A DNA stretch of 64,000 nt from Georgenia subflava (GCF_009193155.1 NZ_VUKD01000005.1:1-64000), one strand, 5' to 3'. Shown: positions 46,812-55,641, numbered from the stretch's first letter. Translations and numbers: made by a program. The notes: generated by a model not told the origin, from the sequence alone.

Positions 46812-47395
46812 TCCGCCCTGGGCGCGATCGCGCGGCGGCGGCCGGGCGCCGTGGTGGCACGTCGGCACGGCGCGCCTCACGCACCCGCATCCTGAGCGGC
46901 CCCTCGGTCCCGGGCTGGCTCGTCCGACTCTCGCCGGGGCTGGTCCTGGTCGCGGCTGGTGCGGTGACGCTCGACTGGCCGCAGCTCGTGGTCGGCGTCG
47001 TGCTGGCCGCCGTCGTGACCGCTCTCCCGAACCACTACCTGCTGGGGCTGGCGGCGGCCTGGACGGGCCTGGCACTGATGCTCGGCACACCGGGCGGGCT
47101 GGGCTGGCAGAGCGCGTCGATGCTGCTCCTGATCCATCTGCTGCTCGTGACCGGTGGGCTCGCCGCGGTGACGAGCTGGCGGACCCGGGTCGAGCTGGCG
47201 CTGCTCGCGTCGACGGGTCGGCGCCTCGTCGTGGTGCAGGCGGTGGCGCAGCTTCTGGGGGTGGCCGGGGCGATGCTGCTCGGGACCGCCGTCCCGCTGT
47301 GGCTGGCCGTGGCAGCTGTGCTGGCACTGGCGGCCGCGGGCTGGGTGCTGCTCGCCGGCATGCGGTCCGAGAGTCCGCCGGTCCGGCACGGCTGA
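46808..47395 (+). CDS. Membrane protein at the end of the MoxR operon
   Basis: Encodes 195 residues, with a basic N terminus and about five hydrophobic helices between residues 40 and 185. It overlaps the DUF58 gene by 4 nt. I do not recognise the family. Its last codons (SPPVRHG) and stop lie in the first unit of a 34-35 bp repeat array, so the C terminus may be newly formed. Confidence 0.7.
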   Translation: MIRPGRDRAAAAGRRGGTSARRASRTRILSGPSVPGWLVRLSPGLVLVAAGAVTLDWPQLVVGVVLAAVVTALPNHYLLGLAAAWTGLALMLGTPGGLGWQSASMLLLIHLLLVTGGLAAVTSWRTRVELALLASTGRRLVVVQAVAQLLGVAGAMLLGTAVPLWLAVAAVLALAAAGWVLLAGMRSESPPVRHG

Positions 47396-47512
47396 AGCCA
47401 CCCGAGAGCCCGCCGGTCCGGCACGGCTGAGCCGCCCGTGAGCCGTCGGTCCGACACGGCTGAAGCCACCCGAGAGCCGCCGGTCCGACACGGCTGAGCC
47501 GCCCGAGGGCTC
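47377..47512. repeat. Four tandem 34-35 bp repeats at the end of the MoxR operon
   Basis: Four copies of GCCGGTCCGGCACGGCTGA plus about 15 bp of GCCACCCGAGAGCC-like sequence. The first unit includes the stop codon of the upstream gene. Alternate units differ in one or two places (GGCACGG/GACACGG), suggesting duplication of a two-unit block. Confidence 0.85.
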
Positions 47513-47647
47513 CTCGAGCGGCTCGCCGTGGGTGCCTGCCCGGACGCGGCGGGTGCGTCGTCGCCAGGCGGCGCCGGCAAACTGGGCCAGGCGCTCACCC
47601 GACGACCGAACGCCAATCAGCGCGATCGGGGCGGGTCGCGGTCGTCG

Positions 47648-48580
47648 TCAGGCGGCGGCGCGGACCTCGATGAGGTTGTTCCACGGGTCGTTGACGCGCA
47701 GGACGGCACCGTCGTGCCGGGTGGCGACGCCGCGGCCGTCGAGCCGGGCGGTGAGCGCCGCGACCTGCTCGGTGGTGGGCAGGACGATGTCGACCGTGCC
47801 GAGCCCGAGGGCCGGGACACGCGGGGGCGCACCGGCGCTGTTCCAGGTGTTCATCGCCATGTGGTGGTGGTAGCCGCCGGCGGAGACGAAGAGCGCCTGC
47901 CCCGGGATCTCCGTGGTGGCCTCGAAGCCGAGCGCGTCGACGTAGAACTGCCGGGCGGTGACGGTGTCACCGACCTGCAGGTGGACGTGACCGACGATGG
48001 CGCCCGCCAGTCCCTGTGCGGGCGAGGTGGGGATCTCGGGCTGGGCGGTCGCGATGATCTCCCGGGCGCTGTCGGTCAGGTGCTCGGTGAGGAAACGGTT
48101 CGGGTCGAGCCAGGACGTGCCCATCTTCACCTGGCCGTTGGTCCACTGCCAGGTGCTGCGCGGGCGGTCGGCGTACAGCTCGACGCCGTTGCCCTCCGGG
48201 TCGGTGAAGTAGAAGGCCTCGGAGACGTCGTGGTCGCCGGAGCCGACGTAGGTGCCAGGCGCGCGCACCGCCACCGAGGCCAGCGCGGCGGCCAGGGCGG
48301 CCTGGTCCTCGAACAGGATCGCCGTGTGGAAGAGGCCGGCGCTGCGGGGCGAGCCCGGCGGGAGCGACGGGTCGTGCCGGAGCACGAGCAGCTCGGTGCC
48401 GTGGCGACCGAGGGAGACCTCGTTGCCCTCGGCGCGCAGCACGCTCAGCATGACGGCGTCGCGGTAGTAGCGCGTCATACCGTCGAGGTCACCGACGAGG
48501 AGCGTGACCGCGCCCATGCTGGTCTCGGCGGGGAGCAGGTCCTCGGTCGGGCGGCTGGTCTTGACGAACATCTCGGTCAC
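47648..48580 (-). CDS. VOC-family dioxygenase (CatE/catechol-2,3-dioxygenase-like)
   Basis: Encodes 310 residues with two vicinal-oxygen-chelate modules (about 20-150 and 195-305). The likely metal ligands are the His in LFHTAILF and Glu in GNGVELY of module 1, and the His in VGHVHLQVG, HHHMAMNTW and Glu in NLIEV of module 2. Relatives such as Bacillus CatE and MhqA-type enzymes open catechols or quinone adducts. The promoter region has palindromes typical of MarR-type quinone or phenol sensors. The ATG ends at 48580. Confidence 0.88.
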   Translation of the reverse strand: MTEMFVKTSRPTEDLLPAETSMGAVTLLVGDLDGMTRYYRDAVMLSVLRAEGNEVSLGRHGTELLVLRHDPSLPPGSPRSAGLFHTAILFEDQAALAAALASVAVRAPGTYVGSGDHDVSEAFYFTDPEGNGVELYADRPRSTWQWTNGQVKMGTSWLDPNRFLTEHLTDSAREIIATAQPEIPTSPAQGLAGAIVGHVHLQVGDTVTARQFYVDALGFEATTEIPGQALFVSAGGYHHHMAMNTWNSAGAPPRVPALGLGTVDIVLPTTEQVAALTARLDGRGVATRHDGAVLRVNDPWNNLIEVRAAA

Positions 48581-48628
48581 CTTGGTTCTCCTCGTTCGCG
48601 TCGGTTCGGTGTGCTGCTGGTTCTACGG

Positions 48629-48650
48629 TACAAGTACTTGACGTTTCAAC
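48629..48650 (-). promoter_or_regulatory. Overlapping palindromes in the dioxygenase promoter
   Basis: CAAGTACTTG (48631-48640) is a perfect 10-bp palindrome overlapping TTGA-CGTT-TCAA (48638-48649). They lie 50-70 bp upstream of the VOC dioxygenase start in an AT-rich stretch. The pattern suggests a MarR-type operator; the regulator is not in this window next to it. Confidence 0.5.
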
Positions 48651-48716
48651 TCAATAGGAGTGGACGGTATTCCGGTGTGAGTCACCTCTCGCCAGGTCAC
48701 GCAGTGCCGCCCCTGC

Positions 48717-48935
48717 TCAGCGGGCCGCTCCGCTGCTCACGATCTCGAGCGTGTCCCTTACCGCCCACGCCGGACCGGCACTGATCCCGACGGGCCCGAG
48801 CGGTGAGTCCGACGGGATGACGACGGGCGCCTCGAACGACCCGATGTCGTTGGCGTCGACGGTGGCGAGCAGTTTCCGCCCGCGACCTCGAGCAGCGCGA
48901 GGTGCGACCGCAACGGGGTCGCTCGGCAGCCTCAC
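48717..48935 (-). pseudogene. Possible 3' remnant of a secreted-protein gene
   Basis: The minus strand encodes about 72 protein-like residues ending at 48717, including LLATVDANDIGSFEAPVVIP and SDSPLGPVGISAG. The D-x-x-GSFEAPVVIPSDSPLGP pattern resembles the last strands of Ig-like domains of secreted proteins. No start codon, signal peptide or upstream domain is present; beyond about 48935 the frame reads as low-complexity Arg/Pro. I interpret it as a decayed gene end. It may also be chance coding. Confidence 0.35.
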
Positions 48936-48975
48936 CCTGCCTGAAAGACATCCATGCCAAGGATTCCGCCGCACT

Positions 48976-48990
48976 ACCCCCCGGGGGTAT
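48976..48990. promoter_or_regulatory. CsoR-family-like operator
   Basis: TACCCCC-C-GGGGGTA, perfect 7-bp arms around one base. The G/C-tract flanked by TA is the known operator style of CsoR/RcnR/CstR-type metal or sulfide sensors. It is about 220 bp upstream of the membrane-protein/MFS operon. No csoR gene is nearby. Confidence 0.45.
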
Positions 48991-49209
48991 GGCGGCAGGG
49001 CGGGAATCCTGTTCCATCCCATGAGCCGCCGCGACTCCGATCGACGTCCGGGCACAGGCCCGGCGCGGAGCACGCAGCCGTCGAACGCCAGAAGGGAGGA
49101 CATGGCTCGGTTGCTACGTCGCCATCCCACCAGGACCGATCGCACCGGGCCGGCAGTCGGCCGCCTTCCTGAGCAGCTCGCAAGCCATGAACTTCCGAGG
49201 AGTAGGAAA

Positions 49210-49785
49210 ATGATCCAGACAACTCTGCCCCGTCCCCAGGCCGGGACACATGGCCTGCTGCGGTACTGGCCTCTGCTGGCCGGCATCGCCTTCGCTGTCA
49301 ATGTGAGTCTCCACCTTCCAGCCGGTGCAGGAATGGCGCCGGTGCTCGCCGCGTCGGCCGTCGTCTACGTGGGTGCCGCAGCCATGGGTAGGCGGGCCGC
49401 ATGGCCGGTCTTCGTCGTGACCGTTGTGCTGATCACGGCCGGTCAGCTCGTCGACACTCCCCTGGGCCCCACAGGTCTGCTGCTCGCCCTCGGTGCGGTG
49501 CTGGCCGGAGCCGGGCTCCTCCGTCCCGCCACACGGCGCGAGACGCAGGCGCAGACGCTGGGGCTCATCGGCTTCGGTGCCATCGCCCTCCTGGCCGCCG
49601 TCACGACGCCGTTGCTCGGCGGTTTCGTGACCGCCCTTGGCCTGCTCGCCCACGCCGTCTGGGACTGGCGCCACCACCGTACCGGCCGGGTCGTGGCCTC
49701 CTCGTTCGCGCAGTTCTGTGCAGCCCTGGACTACACCCTGGCGGCCATCGTCCTTTCCCTCACCACTCTCTCCGCTGCGAGCTAG
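49210..49785 (+). CDS. Multi-span membrane protein, unknown function
   Basis: Encodes 191 residues with six or so hydrophobic helices from about residue 18 to 188. The ATG at 49210 has a GGAG ribosome-binding site with 7-base spacing; an in-frame ATG at 49102 is the alternative. I do not recognise the family. It is followed 6 bp later by an MFS exporter gene, so they are likely co-transcribed, possibly under the CsoR-like site upstream. Confidence 0.7.
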   Translation: MIQTTLPRPQAGTHGLLRYWPLLAGIAFAVNVSLHLPAGAGMAPVLAASAVVYVGAAAMGRRAAWPVFVVTVVLITAGQLVDTPLGPTGLLLALGAVLAGAGLLRPATRRETQAQTLGLIGFGAIALLAAVTTPLLGGFVTALGLLAHAVWDWRHHRTGRVVASSFAQFCAALDYTLAAIVLSLTTLSAAS

Positions 49786-49791
49786 GAGCCC

Positions 49792-51189
49792 ATGATGTCG
49801 ACCACGAGGTCGCCGGCCGAGGCCGGACAGAGAATGCTCCCGCAGCGTTGGCTGGCGCTCGGCCTGCTCGGGACGGCGCAGCTCATGCTGATCCTCGACG
49901 TCACGGTCGTGGCGATCGCGCTGCCCCAGATGGCCACGGACCTGAGCCTGGCGCGTGAGGCCGTGACCTGGGTGGTTGCCGCCTACACGCTGACGTTCGG
50001 CGGCCTGATGCTGCTCGGTGGACGCAGCGCGGACCTCTTCGGCCCCAAGCCGGTCCTCTTCGCTGGCCTGCTCACGTTCGCCCTCGGGTCGCTGGCGGCC
50101 GGCCTGGCCGGCGGCGCGGGCCTCTTGCTCTGCGGTCGGGTAGCGCAGGGACTGGGTGCCGCGATGCTGTCACCGGCGGCGCTCTCGGTGGTCGTGCGGC
50201 TGTTCTCCGGCGATGAACGCAACCGCGCCCTGGGCATCTGGTCCGCCCTCGGCGGCGGGGGCGCCGCGATCGGCGTGCTGCTCGGCGGCCTCATCAGCGC
50301 CGGTCCCGGCTGGCCGTGGGTGTTCTTCATCAACATCCCGGTCGGCGTGATCGTCCTCGTGGGCCTGCTGCGGCTCCTGCCACCCCTGCCGCCGGCGACC
50401 GCTCGACGGTCGTCCCTCGATGTGCTCGGGGCACTGCTGGCCACCGCCGCAACGGGCCTGGCGATCTACGCCCTGACCGTCGCGGGCGAGACGGGCTGGA
50501 CCGCGCCGCAGACGCTCGTCGCCGCCGGTGTCGCCGTCGTCCTCTACGCGCTCTTCGGCTGGCGACAGAAGGCTGCCGTCTCCCCGCTGATGGATCTCGC
50601 TCTGCTGAGCCGGCGGCCGGTGACGGCAGGCGTGTTCGTGATCCTCATCGCCACGGCACTGATGGTCGCCGTCTTCTTCCTCGGCACCTTCTACTTCCAG
50701 CAGTCCGCCGGCCACGGCCCCCTCGCCACCGGCCTGCTGTTCCTGCCGACCGCACTGGCCACCATGACCGGCGCGAACCTCGGCGGACGCCTCATCGGCC
50801 GCCTCGGCGGGCGCACCCTCGGCGCGACCGGCATGGTCATCGCCGCAATCGGACTGCTGGTGCCCGTGCTCTGGACCACCACGCCCGCCACCGCTATCGG
50901 CGTCAGCTTCGGCGCCTTCGGCGTCGGCGCGCTCTTCGTCGTCGCCTCGGCGACCGCACTCGGCGAGATCGCACCGGCAGAGGCCGACATCGCCTCGGGC
51001 CTGCTCAGCACCTTCCACGAGCTCGGCGCCACCGTCGGAGTGGCCACCGTCTCCAGCATTGCCGCCATCAGCCTTGTCGACGGCGGTGACACCGGCTTCC
51101 GGCAGGCATTCCTGGTCGCCGCCGTCGCAGCCCTCGTCGCCGCAGCGATCTCCGCGATCGCGATCCCGCCGCGCTCTGCCCGCAGCTGA
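49792..51189 (+). CDS. MFS drug exporter, DHA2 (EmrB/QacA) family
   Basis: A proton-driven exporter of 465 residues with about 14 membrane helices. Family features are the helix-1 motif LILDVTVVAIALPQMATDL, the loop 2-3 motif GGRSADLFGPKPVLF and motif C-like GGGGAAIGVLLGGLI. Two Met codons open the gene; GGAG is better placed for the second (49795). Likely a drug or biocide pump; the acetyltransferase and membrane genes around it form a small accessory cluster. Confidence 0.9.
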   Translation: MMSTTRSPAEAGQRMLPQRWLALGLLGTAQLMLILDVTVVAIALPQMATDLSLAREAVTWVVAAYTLTFGGLMLLGGRSADLFGPKPVLFAGLLTFALGSLAAGLAGGAGLLLCGRVAQGLGAAMLSPAALSVVVRLFSGDERNRALGIWSALGGGGAAIGVLLGGLISAGPGWPWVFFINIPVGVIVLVGLLRLLPPLPPATARRSSLDVLGALLATAATGLAIYALTVAGETGWTAPQTLVAAGVAVVLYALFGWRQKAAVSPLMDLALLSRRPVTAGVFVILIATALMVAVFFLGTFYFQQSAGHGPLATGLLFLPTALATMTGANLGGRLIGRLGGRTLGATGMVIAAIGLLVPVLWTTTPATAIGVSFGAFGVGALFVVASATALGEIAPAEADIASGLLSTFHELGATVGVATVSSIAAISLVDGGDTGFRQAFLVAAVAALVAAAISAIAIPPRSARS

Positions 51190-51216
51190 CCAGTCGCAGG
51201 AAGGATCGAAGCCAGC

Positions 51217-51618
51217 ATGTCCACTCCCGCGCTCCCAGTGCTCGCCGGGGCGATCTCGACCCTCATCTTCGTCGCGAGCTACGTCCCGATGCTGGTCAAG
51301 GCGGTCCGAAGCAGGGACCTGAGCTCGTACAGCACGGGCCACCTGGCCCTCGCCACCATCGGCAACCTGATCCATTCCCTCTACATCTTCAGCCTGCCGG
51401 TCGGACCGATCTGGTTGCTTCACTCGTTCTACCTGATCAGCACCGCCCTGATGCTGGTGTGGTACCGCCGCTTCCGGTTGGTCAACGGGATCACCGGATC
51501 CCTGGAGAGGGTGAGCCCGTCAGGCGATGATGACGACATGGACTCCGTCATGGTTGCCGGTGGTGCACCAGACCTGAGCCCGTGCTCGCCGTTCTCACGT
51601 CACCGGGTACCGGCATGA
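51217..51618 (+). CDS. PQ-loop / SemiSWEET-like membrane protein
   Basis: Encodes 133 residues. Three hydrophobic helices (about 8-28, 42-62 and 66-84) fit the three-helix bundle of SemiSWEET/PQ-loop proteins. The SYVPMLVKAVRSRDLSSYS stretch is typical (PQ replaced by P-M). The C-terminal 40 residues are polar and acidic. The ATG at 51217 follows AGGAAGG. It sits 27 bp after the MFS gene and overlaps the acetyltransferase gene by 4 nt. Confidence 0.7.
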   Translation: MSTPALPVLAGAISTLIFVASYVPMLVKAVRSRDLSSYSTGHLALATIGNLIHSLYIFSLPVGPIWLLHSFYLISTALMLVWYRRFRLVNGITGSLERVSPSGDDDDMDSVMVAGGAPDLSPCSPFSRHRVPA

Positions 51619-52133
51619 CCCCGCCGACGCTGCGTGGACGGGTCGTGGTGCTGGAACCCGTCGTGGCCGAGCACGTACAAGAGCTGCGGCGCATCCTCGC
51701 CACTCCCGCGGTCCGGGCACGGTGGCGCGATGAGGACGCCTCGCCGCAGTGGCCGTTCGACGACCCTTCGACCACCCGCTTCGCCGTGCTGGTCGATGGC
51801 GCGGTACGTGGCATGGTGCAGTACGGCGAGGAGGACGAGCCGGACTACCGGCACGCCTCTCTCGACATCTTCCTCGACCCCGCCGTCCACGGCCGCGGGC
51901 TCGGCCGCGACGCCGTGGCCACACTGGCCCGCCACCTCGTGCACGACCGGGGCCACCACCGGCTGGTGATCGATCCCGCGGCGGACAACGAACCGGCCAT
52001 CCGCGCCTACACCGCCGTGGGGTTCCGCCCGGTCGGCATCATGCGCCGCTACGAGCGAGACGCCGACGGAGCCGGCTGGCACGACGGCCTGCTCATGGAC
52101 CTCCTCGCCGAGGAACTCGACCCGCCCCGATGA
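51615..52133 (+). CDS. GNAT-family N-acetyltransferase (AAC(6')-like)
   Basis: A 172-residue acetyltransferase. The N-terminal LRGRVVVLEPVVAEHVQELRRILA and RWRDED, then LDIFLDPAVHGRGLGRDAV (acetyl-CoA motif A) and AIRAYTAVGFRPVG (motif B) are like those of aminoglycoside 6'-acetyltransferases and RimJ-like enzymes. Resistance is possible but not shown. The start is set by the ATGA overlap with the PQ-loop gene. Confidence 0.85.
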   Translation: MTPPTLRGRVVVLEPVVAEHVQELRRILATPAVRARWRDEDASPQWPFDDPSTTRFAVLVDGAVRGMVQYGEEDEPDYRHASLDIFLDPAVHGRGLGRDAVATLARHLVHDRGHHRLVIDPAADNEPAIRAYTAVGFRPVGIMRRYERDADGAGWHDGLLMDLLAEELDPPR

Positions 52134-52315
52134 GCTCAGCGACGTCGATGACCTTGACGTGGGCCGCGAGGACCCGTGTGGGTCACGCCCTGGTGCTGGA
52201 CGCGCCGCAACTCACACGTTCGGACCGGCGGGTACCGGCTCACCCGGCACAACCTCGCCGGAGAGGCCAAAGCGGAGGGTTTGTGCGGAGGGTGGATCAA
52301 GTCTCTAAACACCTC
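52134..52315. other. Short non-coding stretch before the tRNA terminator
   Basis: About 180 bp between the acetyltransferase gene and the tRNA terminator. Several frames are open but none looks like a known protein; I can support nothing here. Confidence 0.4.
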
Positions 52316-52345
52316 AGGCCCGGGAATCCGTAGATTCCCGGGCCT
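52316..52345 (-). terminator. Terminator of the initiator tRNA gene
   Basis: Perfect 13-bp stem AGGCCCGGGAATC / GATTCCCGGGCCT with a 4-nt loop, 6 bp beyond the tRNA 3' end and followed on the minus strand by GTGTTT. Confidence 0.85.
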
Positions 52346-52351
52346 GATTCG

Positions 52352-52425
52352 TAGCGGGGGCAGGATTTGAACCTGCGACCTCCGGGTTATGAGCCCGGCG
52401 AGCTACCGAGCTGCTCCACCCCGCG
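52352..52425 (-). tRNA. Initiator tRNA-Met (fMet), anticodon CAT
   Basis: Minus-strand cloverleaf of 74 nt without an encoded CCA end. It starts CGCGGGGTGGAGCAG, has the anticodon loop CTCATAA flanked by three G-C pairs (GGG/CCC), which mark initiator tRNAs, and a GGTTCAAATCC T-loop. Position 1 is C, giving the mismatch at the acceptor end that is also typical of initiators. Confidence 0.95.
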
Positions 52426-52593
52426 TCGGCTGTTACAGGTTACGTCGCGGTGAACCACGAGGGCAACTCCGGTCCGCGTGCGCTCGGTCACACCAGTCGG
52501 GGTTCCGAGACCTGGGTCGGGTCGGGTCGGTTCTGACATGACCGCGCACGGTGCCGGGCCGCCCTGTCCAGGCGGCCCGGCACCGGCTGCGAC

Positions 52594-55500
52594 TCAGCCC
52601 TCCGTCGAACCCTCGGTGGGCTCGGCGGTGGCGCCGTCGGCCGGAGCCTCGGTCGCGGTATCGCCCGCCGCGGGCTCCTCGCCGGTGGCAGCCGCGATCT
52701 CCTCCTCGGCGGCCAGGGCGTCCTCGATCGCCGCGCTCAGGCGGTCCTGCGCCTCGCCGTACGCGGCGAAGTCGCCCTCCGCGAGCGCCGCGTTCCCGTC
52801 TGCCAGCGCCTGCTGGGCCGCGGCCAGGGCCTCGGTCAGCCGCTCCTGGGCCGCCGCCGGGACCTCCGTGGTGCCCTCAGGCTCCTCGCCGTCGGCCGGG
52901 GGCTCCTCAGCCGGGTCGACGTCGGCATCGCCGGCCTCCGCGCCCGAGTCGCCGCCGAAGACCTCGTCGAGCGCCTCGTCGAGCGTGGACGCGAAGCCGA
53001 TCTCGTCACCGAAGGAGACGAGGACGCGCTGCAGCAGCGGGTACTGGGTACCCGCCGAGGACTGCACGTAGACGGGCTGGACGTACAGCAGACCGCCGCC
53101 GACAGGCAGCGTGAGCAGGTTGCCCAGCAGCACGTCCGAACCACCCTGGCTGAGCAGGTTCAGCTCGGTGGAGACCTCCGGGTTGGCGTTGAAGTTGTTC
53201 TGCACCTGACCCGGTCCAGGGACGGTGATGTCGGAGGGCAGCTCGAGGAGGCGCATCTTGCCGTAGCCCTCGCGAACCTCCCCGGGGCTGTCACCCGTCT
53301 CGGAGTCGACGGCCAGGAACCCGGTGAGGATGTTGCGCTCGGTCTGACCGCCAGGGATGAAGCTCGACGTCAGGGAGAACCTTGCGGTCTCCTGTCCCGG
53401 CATCTGCATGGTCAGGTAGTACGGCGGCTGCGGGACACCTTGCTCGTTCGGGTCGTCCGGGATCCGCCATTCGTTCGAGCCGGCGTAGAACGTCGCGGCG
53501 TCGGTGACGTGGTAGTCCTCGAGAAGGGTCCGCTGGACCTTGAAGAGATCCTCCGGGTACCGCAGGTGGCTCATGAGGTCCCCGCTGATCTCCGCGGTCG
53601 GCGTGACGTGGCCCGGGAAGATGTTCTGCCAGGTGTCCAGGATCGGGTCGTTCTCGTCCCACTCGTAGAGGGTCACCTCGCCGTCGTAGGCGTTGACCAC
53701 GGCCTTGACGGAGTTGCGGATGTAGTTGACCTCCTCCGGGGCGACACCGACGGTCTGCGGCAGCCCGTTCGCCGTCGTCAGGGAGTCGGTGGTGGCGTCC
53801 TCGAGGGACTCGCGCGCGGAGTACGGGTAGTCGTTCGTCGTCGTGTACCCGTCGACGATCCACACCAGGTCCTTGGGCGTGGACTCGTCGCCGTCCATGT
53901 CGACGACGGCCGGGTAGGCCCGGTTGTCGAGCGTGAGGTACGGAGCGACCTTGGCGACGCGGTCGTGCGGGTCGCGGTCGAAGAGGATCTGTGACTCCTC
54001 GGTCACCCGGTCGGAGAACAGGATCTGCATGTCGCCGAACTTCAGCGCGTACAGCAGCTTGTTGAAGAAGGTGCCGATGGACGGTCCGCCGTCGCCCGCG
54101 TAGGTGTTGTTGACGGCGCTGTTGGGGGCGTCGTCGTCCGGGTAGTCCAGCTCCCACGGCTCGGTGCCCTCGGGTGCACCGACGATCGAGTAGGCCGGGG
54201 TGTCCTGCCCGAAGTAGACGCGCGGCTGGTACTCGCCGAGCTCACCGACGCTGGGGATGCCCTGCTGGAAGAAGGCCGGACTGCCGTCCGACGTGACGGT
54301 GTTGCCGTAGGCGGCCACGACACCGAAGCCGTGCGTGTAGACGGTGTGGTCGTTGACCCAGGTGCGCTGCGCCGGGTCCAGACCGTCCTGGTTGAGCTCG
54401 CGGACCGCGATCACCGTGTCCCGGCTCTCGCCGTCGATGTCGTAGCGGTCGACCGCGAGGGTGTCCGGGAACCCGTAGTACTGACGGTTCTGCTGGAGCT
54501 GGTTGAACGTCGGTGAGACGATGTTGGGGTCCAGCAGACGGATCGATGCGGTGGACTGGCTGTCCGCGCGCAGCTGGCCGGCCTCCGCCTCGGTGGTGGC
54601 GGAGTACGTCTCGGTCTCCAGGTCCTCGAGGCCGTAGGCGGCGAGGGTGGCGTCGATGTTGCGCTGGATGTACTCGCTCTCGACCTCCTGGGCGTTCGGC
54701 TCCACCTCGAAGCGCTGGATGACCGCCGGGTAGGCGGTGCCGACGACGAGCGCGGACACGATCATCACGGCGATACCCGCGGCGGGCAGCGTCCAGGTCC
54801 CCCGGAAGGCCGCGACGACGAAGAGGACGACGACGACCAGCGCGATGCCGGCGAGAATCGCCTTCGCGGGCAGGTTCGCGTTGATGTCGGTGAACGACGC
54901 TCCGGCGAACCTGTCGTTCTCGGAGACCAGCATCGAGTAGCGGTCGAGCCAGTAGCTCGCCGCGATGAGCAGGACGAAGATCGCAGCGAGCACGGCCAGG
55001 TGGACGCGGGCGGCCGGGGAGACCCGCTGCTGCCGCGGCGCCAGGGAGATGCCGCCGTAGAGGTAGTGGGTGACCAGGGCGGCGACCGCCGAGAGGAACA
55101 CGATCGTCATCAGCAGGGAGACGACCGAGCGCACCACCGGCAGCGTGAAGACGAAGAAGGAGATGTCCATCCCGAACTGCGGGTCGTCCACCCCGAAGTC
55201 CTCACGGTTGAGCCACGTGAGCACCTGGCGCCACATGCCGCTCAACGAGCTGCCGGCGAAGAGCCCGAGCACTATCGGGGCGCCGACCATGATGAGGCGG
55301 CGCAGCGGCTCGACGCTCTCGCGGTACCGGTCGAGGTTGCGCTCCTCCGGCGTGGTGGGCGGGTAGATCTGGCGCCGGGAGTACGCCAGGTGCAGGTTCA
55401 GCCAGATCGCTCCGCCCATGACGACGAACCCGATGACGAAGAGGATGACCCGGGTGGTCCACTCGCGCACGAGCACCTCGGTGAAGCCGAGGTGCTCGAA

Positions 55501-55641
55501 CCACTGCACCTCGGTCCACACCTGGGCCATCGCCATGACGATCGCCGCGAGGACGGCCAGCACGATGATGGTGGGCAGGAGCGCTCCGCGGCGCCGTGGA
55601 GCCTGAGGGCCGGTCGAACGGGGGGCGGATGCGGACGTCAC
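52594..55641 (-). CDS. UPF0182 family membrane protein
   Basis: About 1015 residues. Seven hydrophobic helices occupy roughly residues 20-315, followed by a large extracytoplasmic domain (about 320-905) and an acidic, Ala/Glu-rich tail (about 910-1015) with a coiled-coil-like stretch. Blocks such as WFEHLGF, QFGMDISFFVFTLP and the conserved PYLTLD segment identify the family. The function is unknown; it is conserved in actinobacteria next to YlbL. The GTG ending at 55641 follows GAGG at suitable spacing; a TTG five codons upstream is the alternative. Confidence 0.92.
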   Translation of the reverse strand: MTSASAPRSTGPQAPRRRGALLPTIIVLAVLAAIVMAMAQVWTEVQWFEHLGFTEVLVREWTTRVILFVIGFVVMGGAIWLNLHLAYSRRQIYPPTTPEERNLDRYRESVEPLRRLIMVGAPIVLGLFAGSSLSGMWRQVLTWLNREDFGVDDPQFGMDISFFVFTLPVVRSVVSLLMTIVFLSAVAALVTHYLYGGISLAPRQQRVSPAARVHLAVLAAIFVLLIAASYWLDRYSMLVSENDRFAGASFTDINANLPAKAILAGIALVVVVLFVVAAFRGTWTLPAAGIAVMIVSALVVGTAYPAVIQRFEVEPNAQEVESEYIQRNIDATLAAYGLEDLETETYSATTEAEAGQLRADSQSTASIRLLDPNIVSPTFNQLQQNRQYYGFPDTLAVDRYDIDGESRDTVIAVRELNQDGLDPAQRTWVNDHTVYTHGFGVVAAYGNTVTSDGSPAFFQQGIPSVGELGEYQPRVYFGQDTPAYSIVGAPEGTEPWELDYPDDDAPNSAVNNTYAGDGGPSIGTFFNKLLYALKFGDMQILFSDRVTEESQILFDRDPHDRVAKVAPYLTLDNRAYPAVVDMDGDESTPKDLVWIVDGYTTTNDYPYSARESLEDATTDSLTTANGLPQTVGVAPEEVNYIRNSVKAVVNAYDGEVTLYEWDENDPILDTWQNIFPGHVTPTAEISGDLMSHLRYPEDLFKVQRTLLEDYHVTDAATFYAGSNEWRIPDDPNEQGVPQPPYYLTMQMPGQETARFSLTSSFIPGGQTERNILTGFLAVDSETGDSPGEVREGYGKMRLLELPSDITVPGPGQVQNNFNANPEVSTELNLLSQGGSDVLLGNLLTLPVGGGLLYVQPVYVQSSAGTQYPLLQRVLVSFGDEIGFASTLDEALDEVFGGDSGAEAGDADVDPAEEPPADGEEPEGTTEVPAAAQERLTEALAAAQQALADGNAALAEGDFAAYGEAQDRLSAAIEDALAAEEEIAAATGEEPAAGDTATEAPADGATAEPTEGSTEG

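Larger units (their letters stand above)
48651..49209. other. Gene-poor region
   Basis: Besides the possible gene remnant (48717-48935) and the CsoR-like palindrome (48976-48990) I see no convincing gene. An ATG at 49102 with a GGGAGGA site is in frame with the next gene, but the spacing is too short and the extra 36 residues are Arg-rich. Confidence 0.5.

Noticed and set aside
48751-49209. Long N-terminal extension of the membrane protein at 49210
   Set aside because: It reads through the CsoR-like palindrome and low-complexity sequence; the ATG at 49210 has the best-spaced ribosome-binding site.
52176-52370. Small plus-strand ORF overlapping the tRNA-fMet
   Set aside because: It reads through the tRNA terminator and antisense of the tRNA, has no ribosome-binding site and no recognisable sequence.
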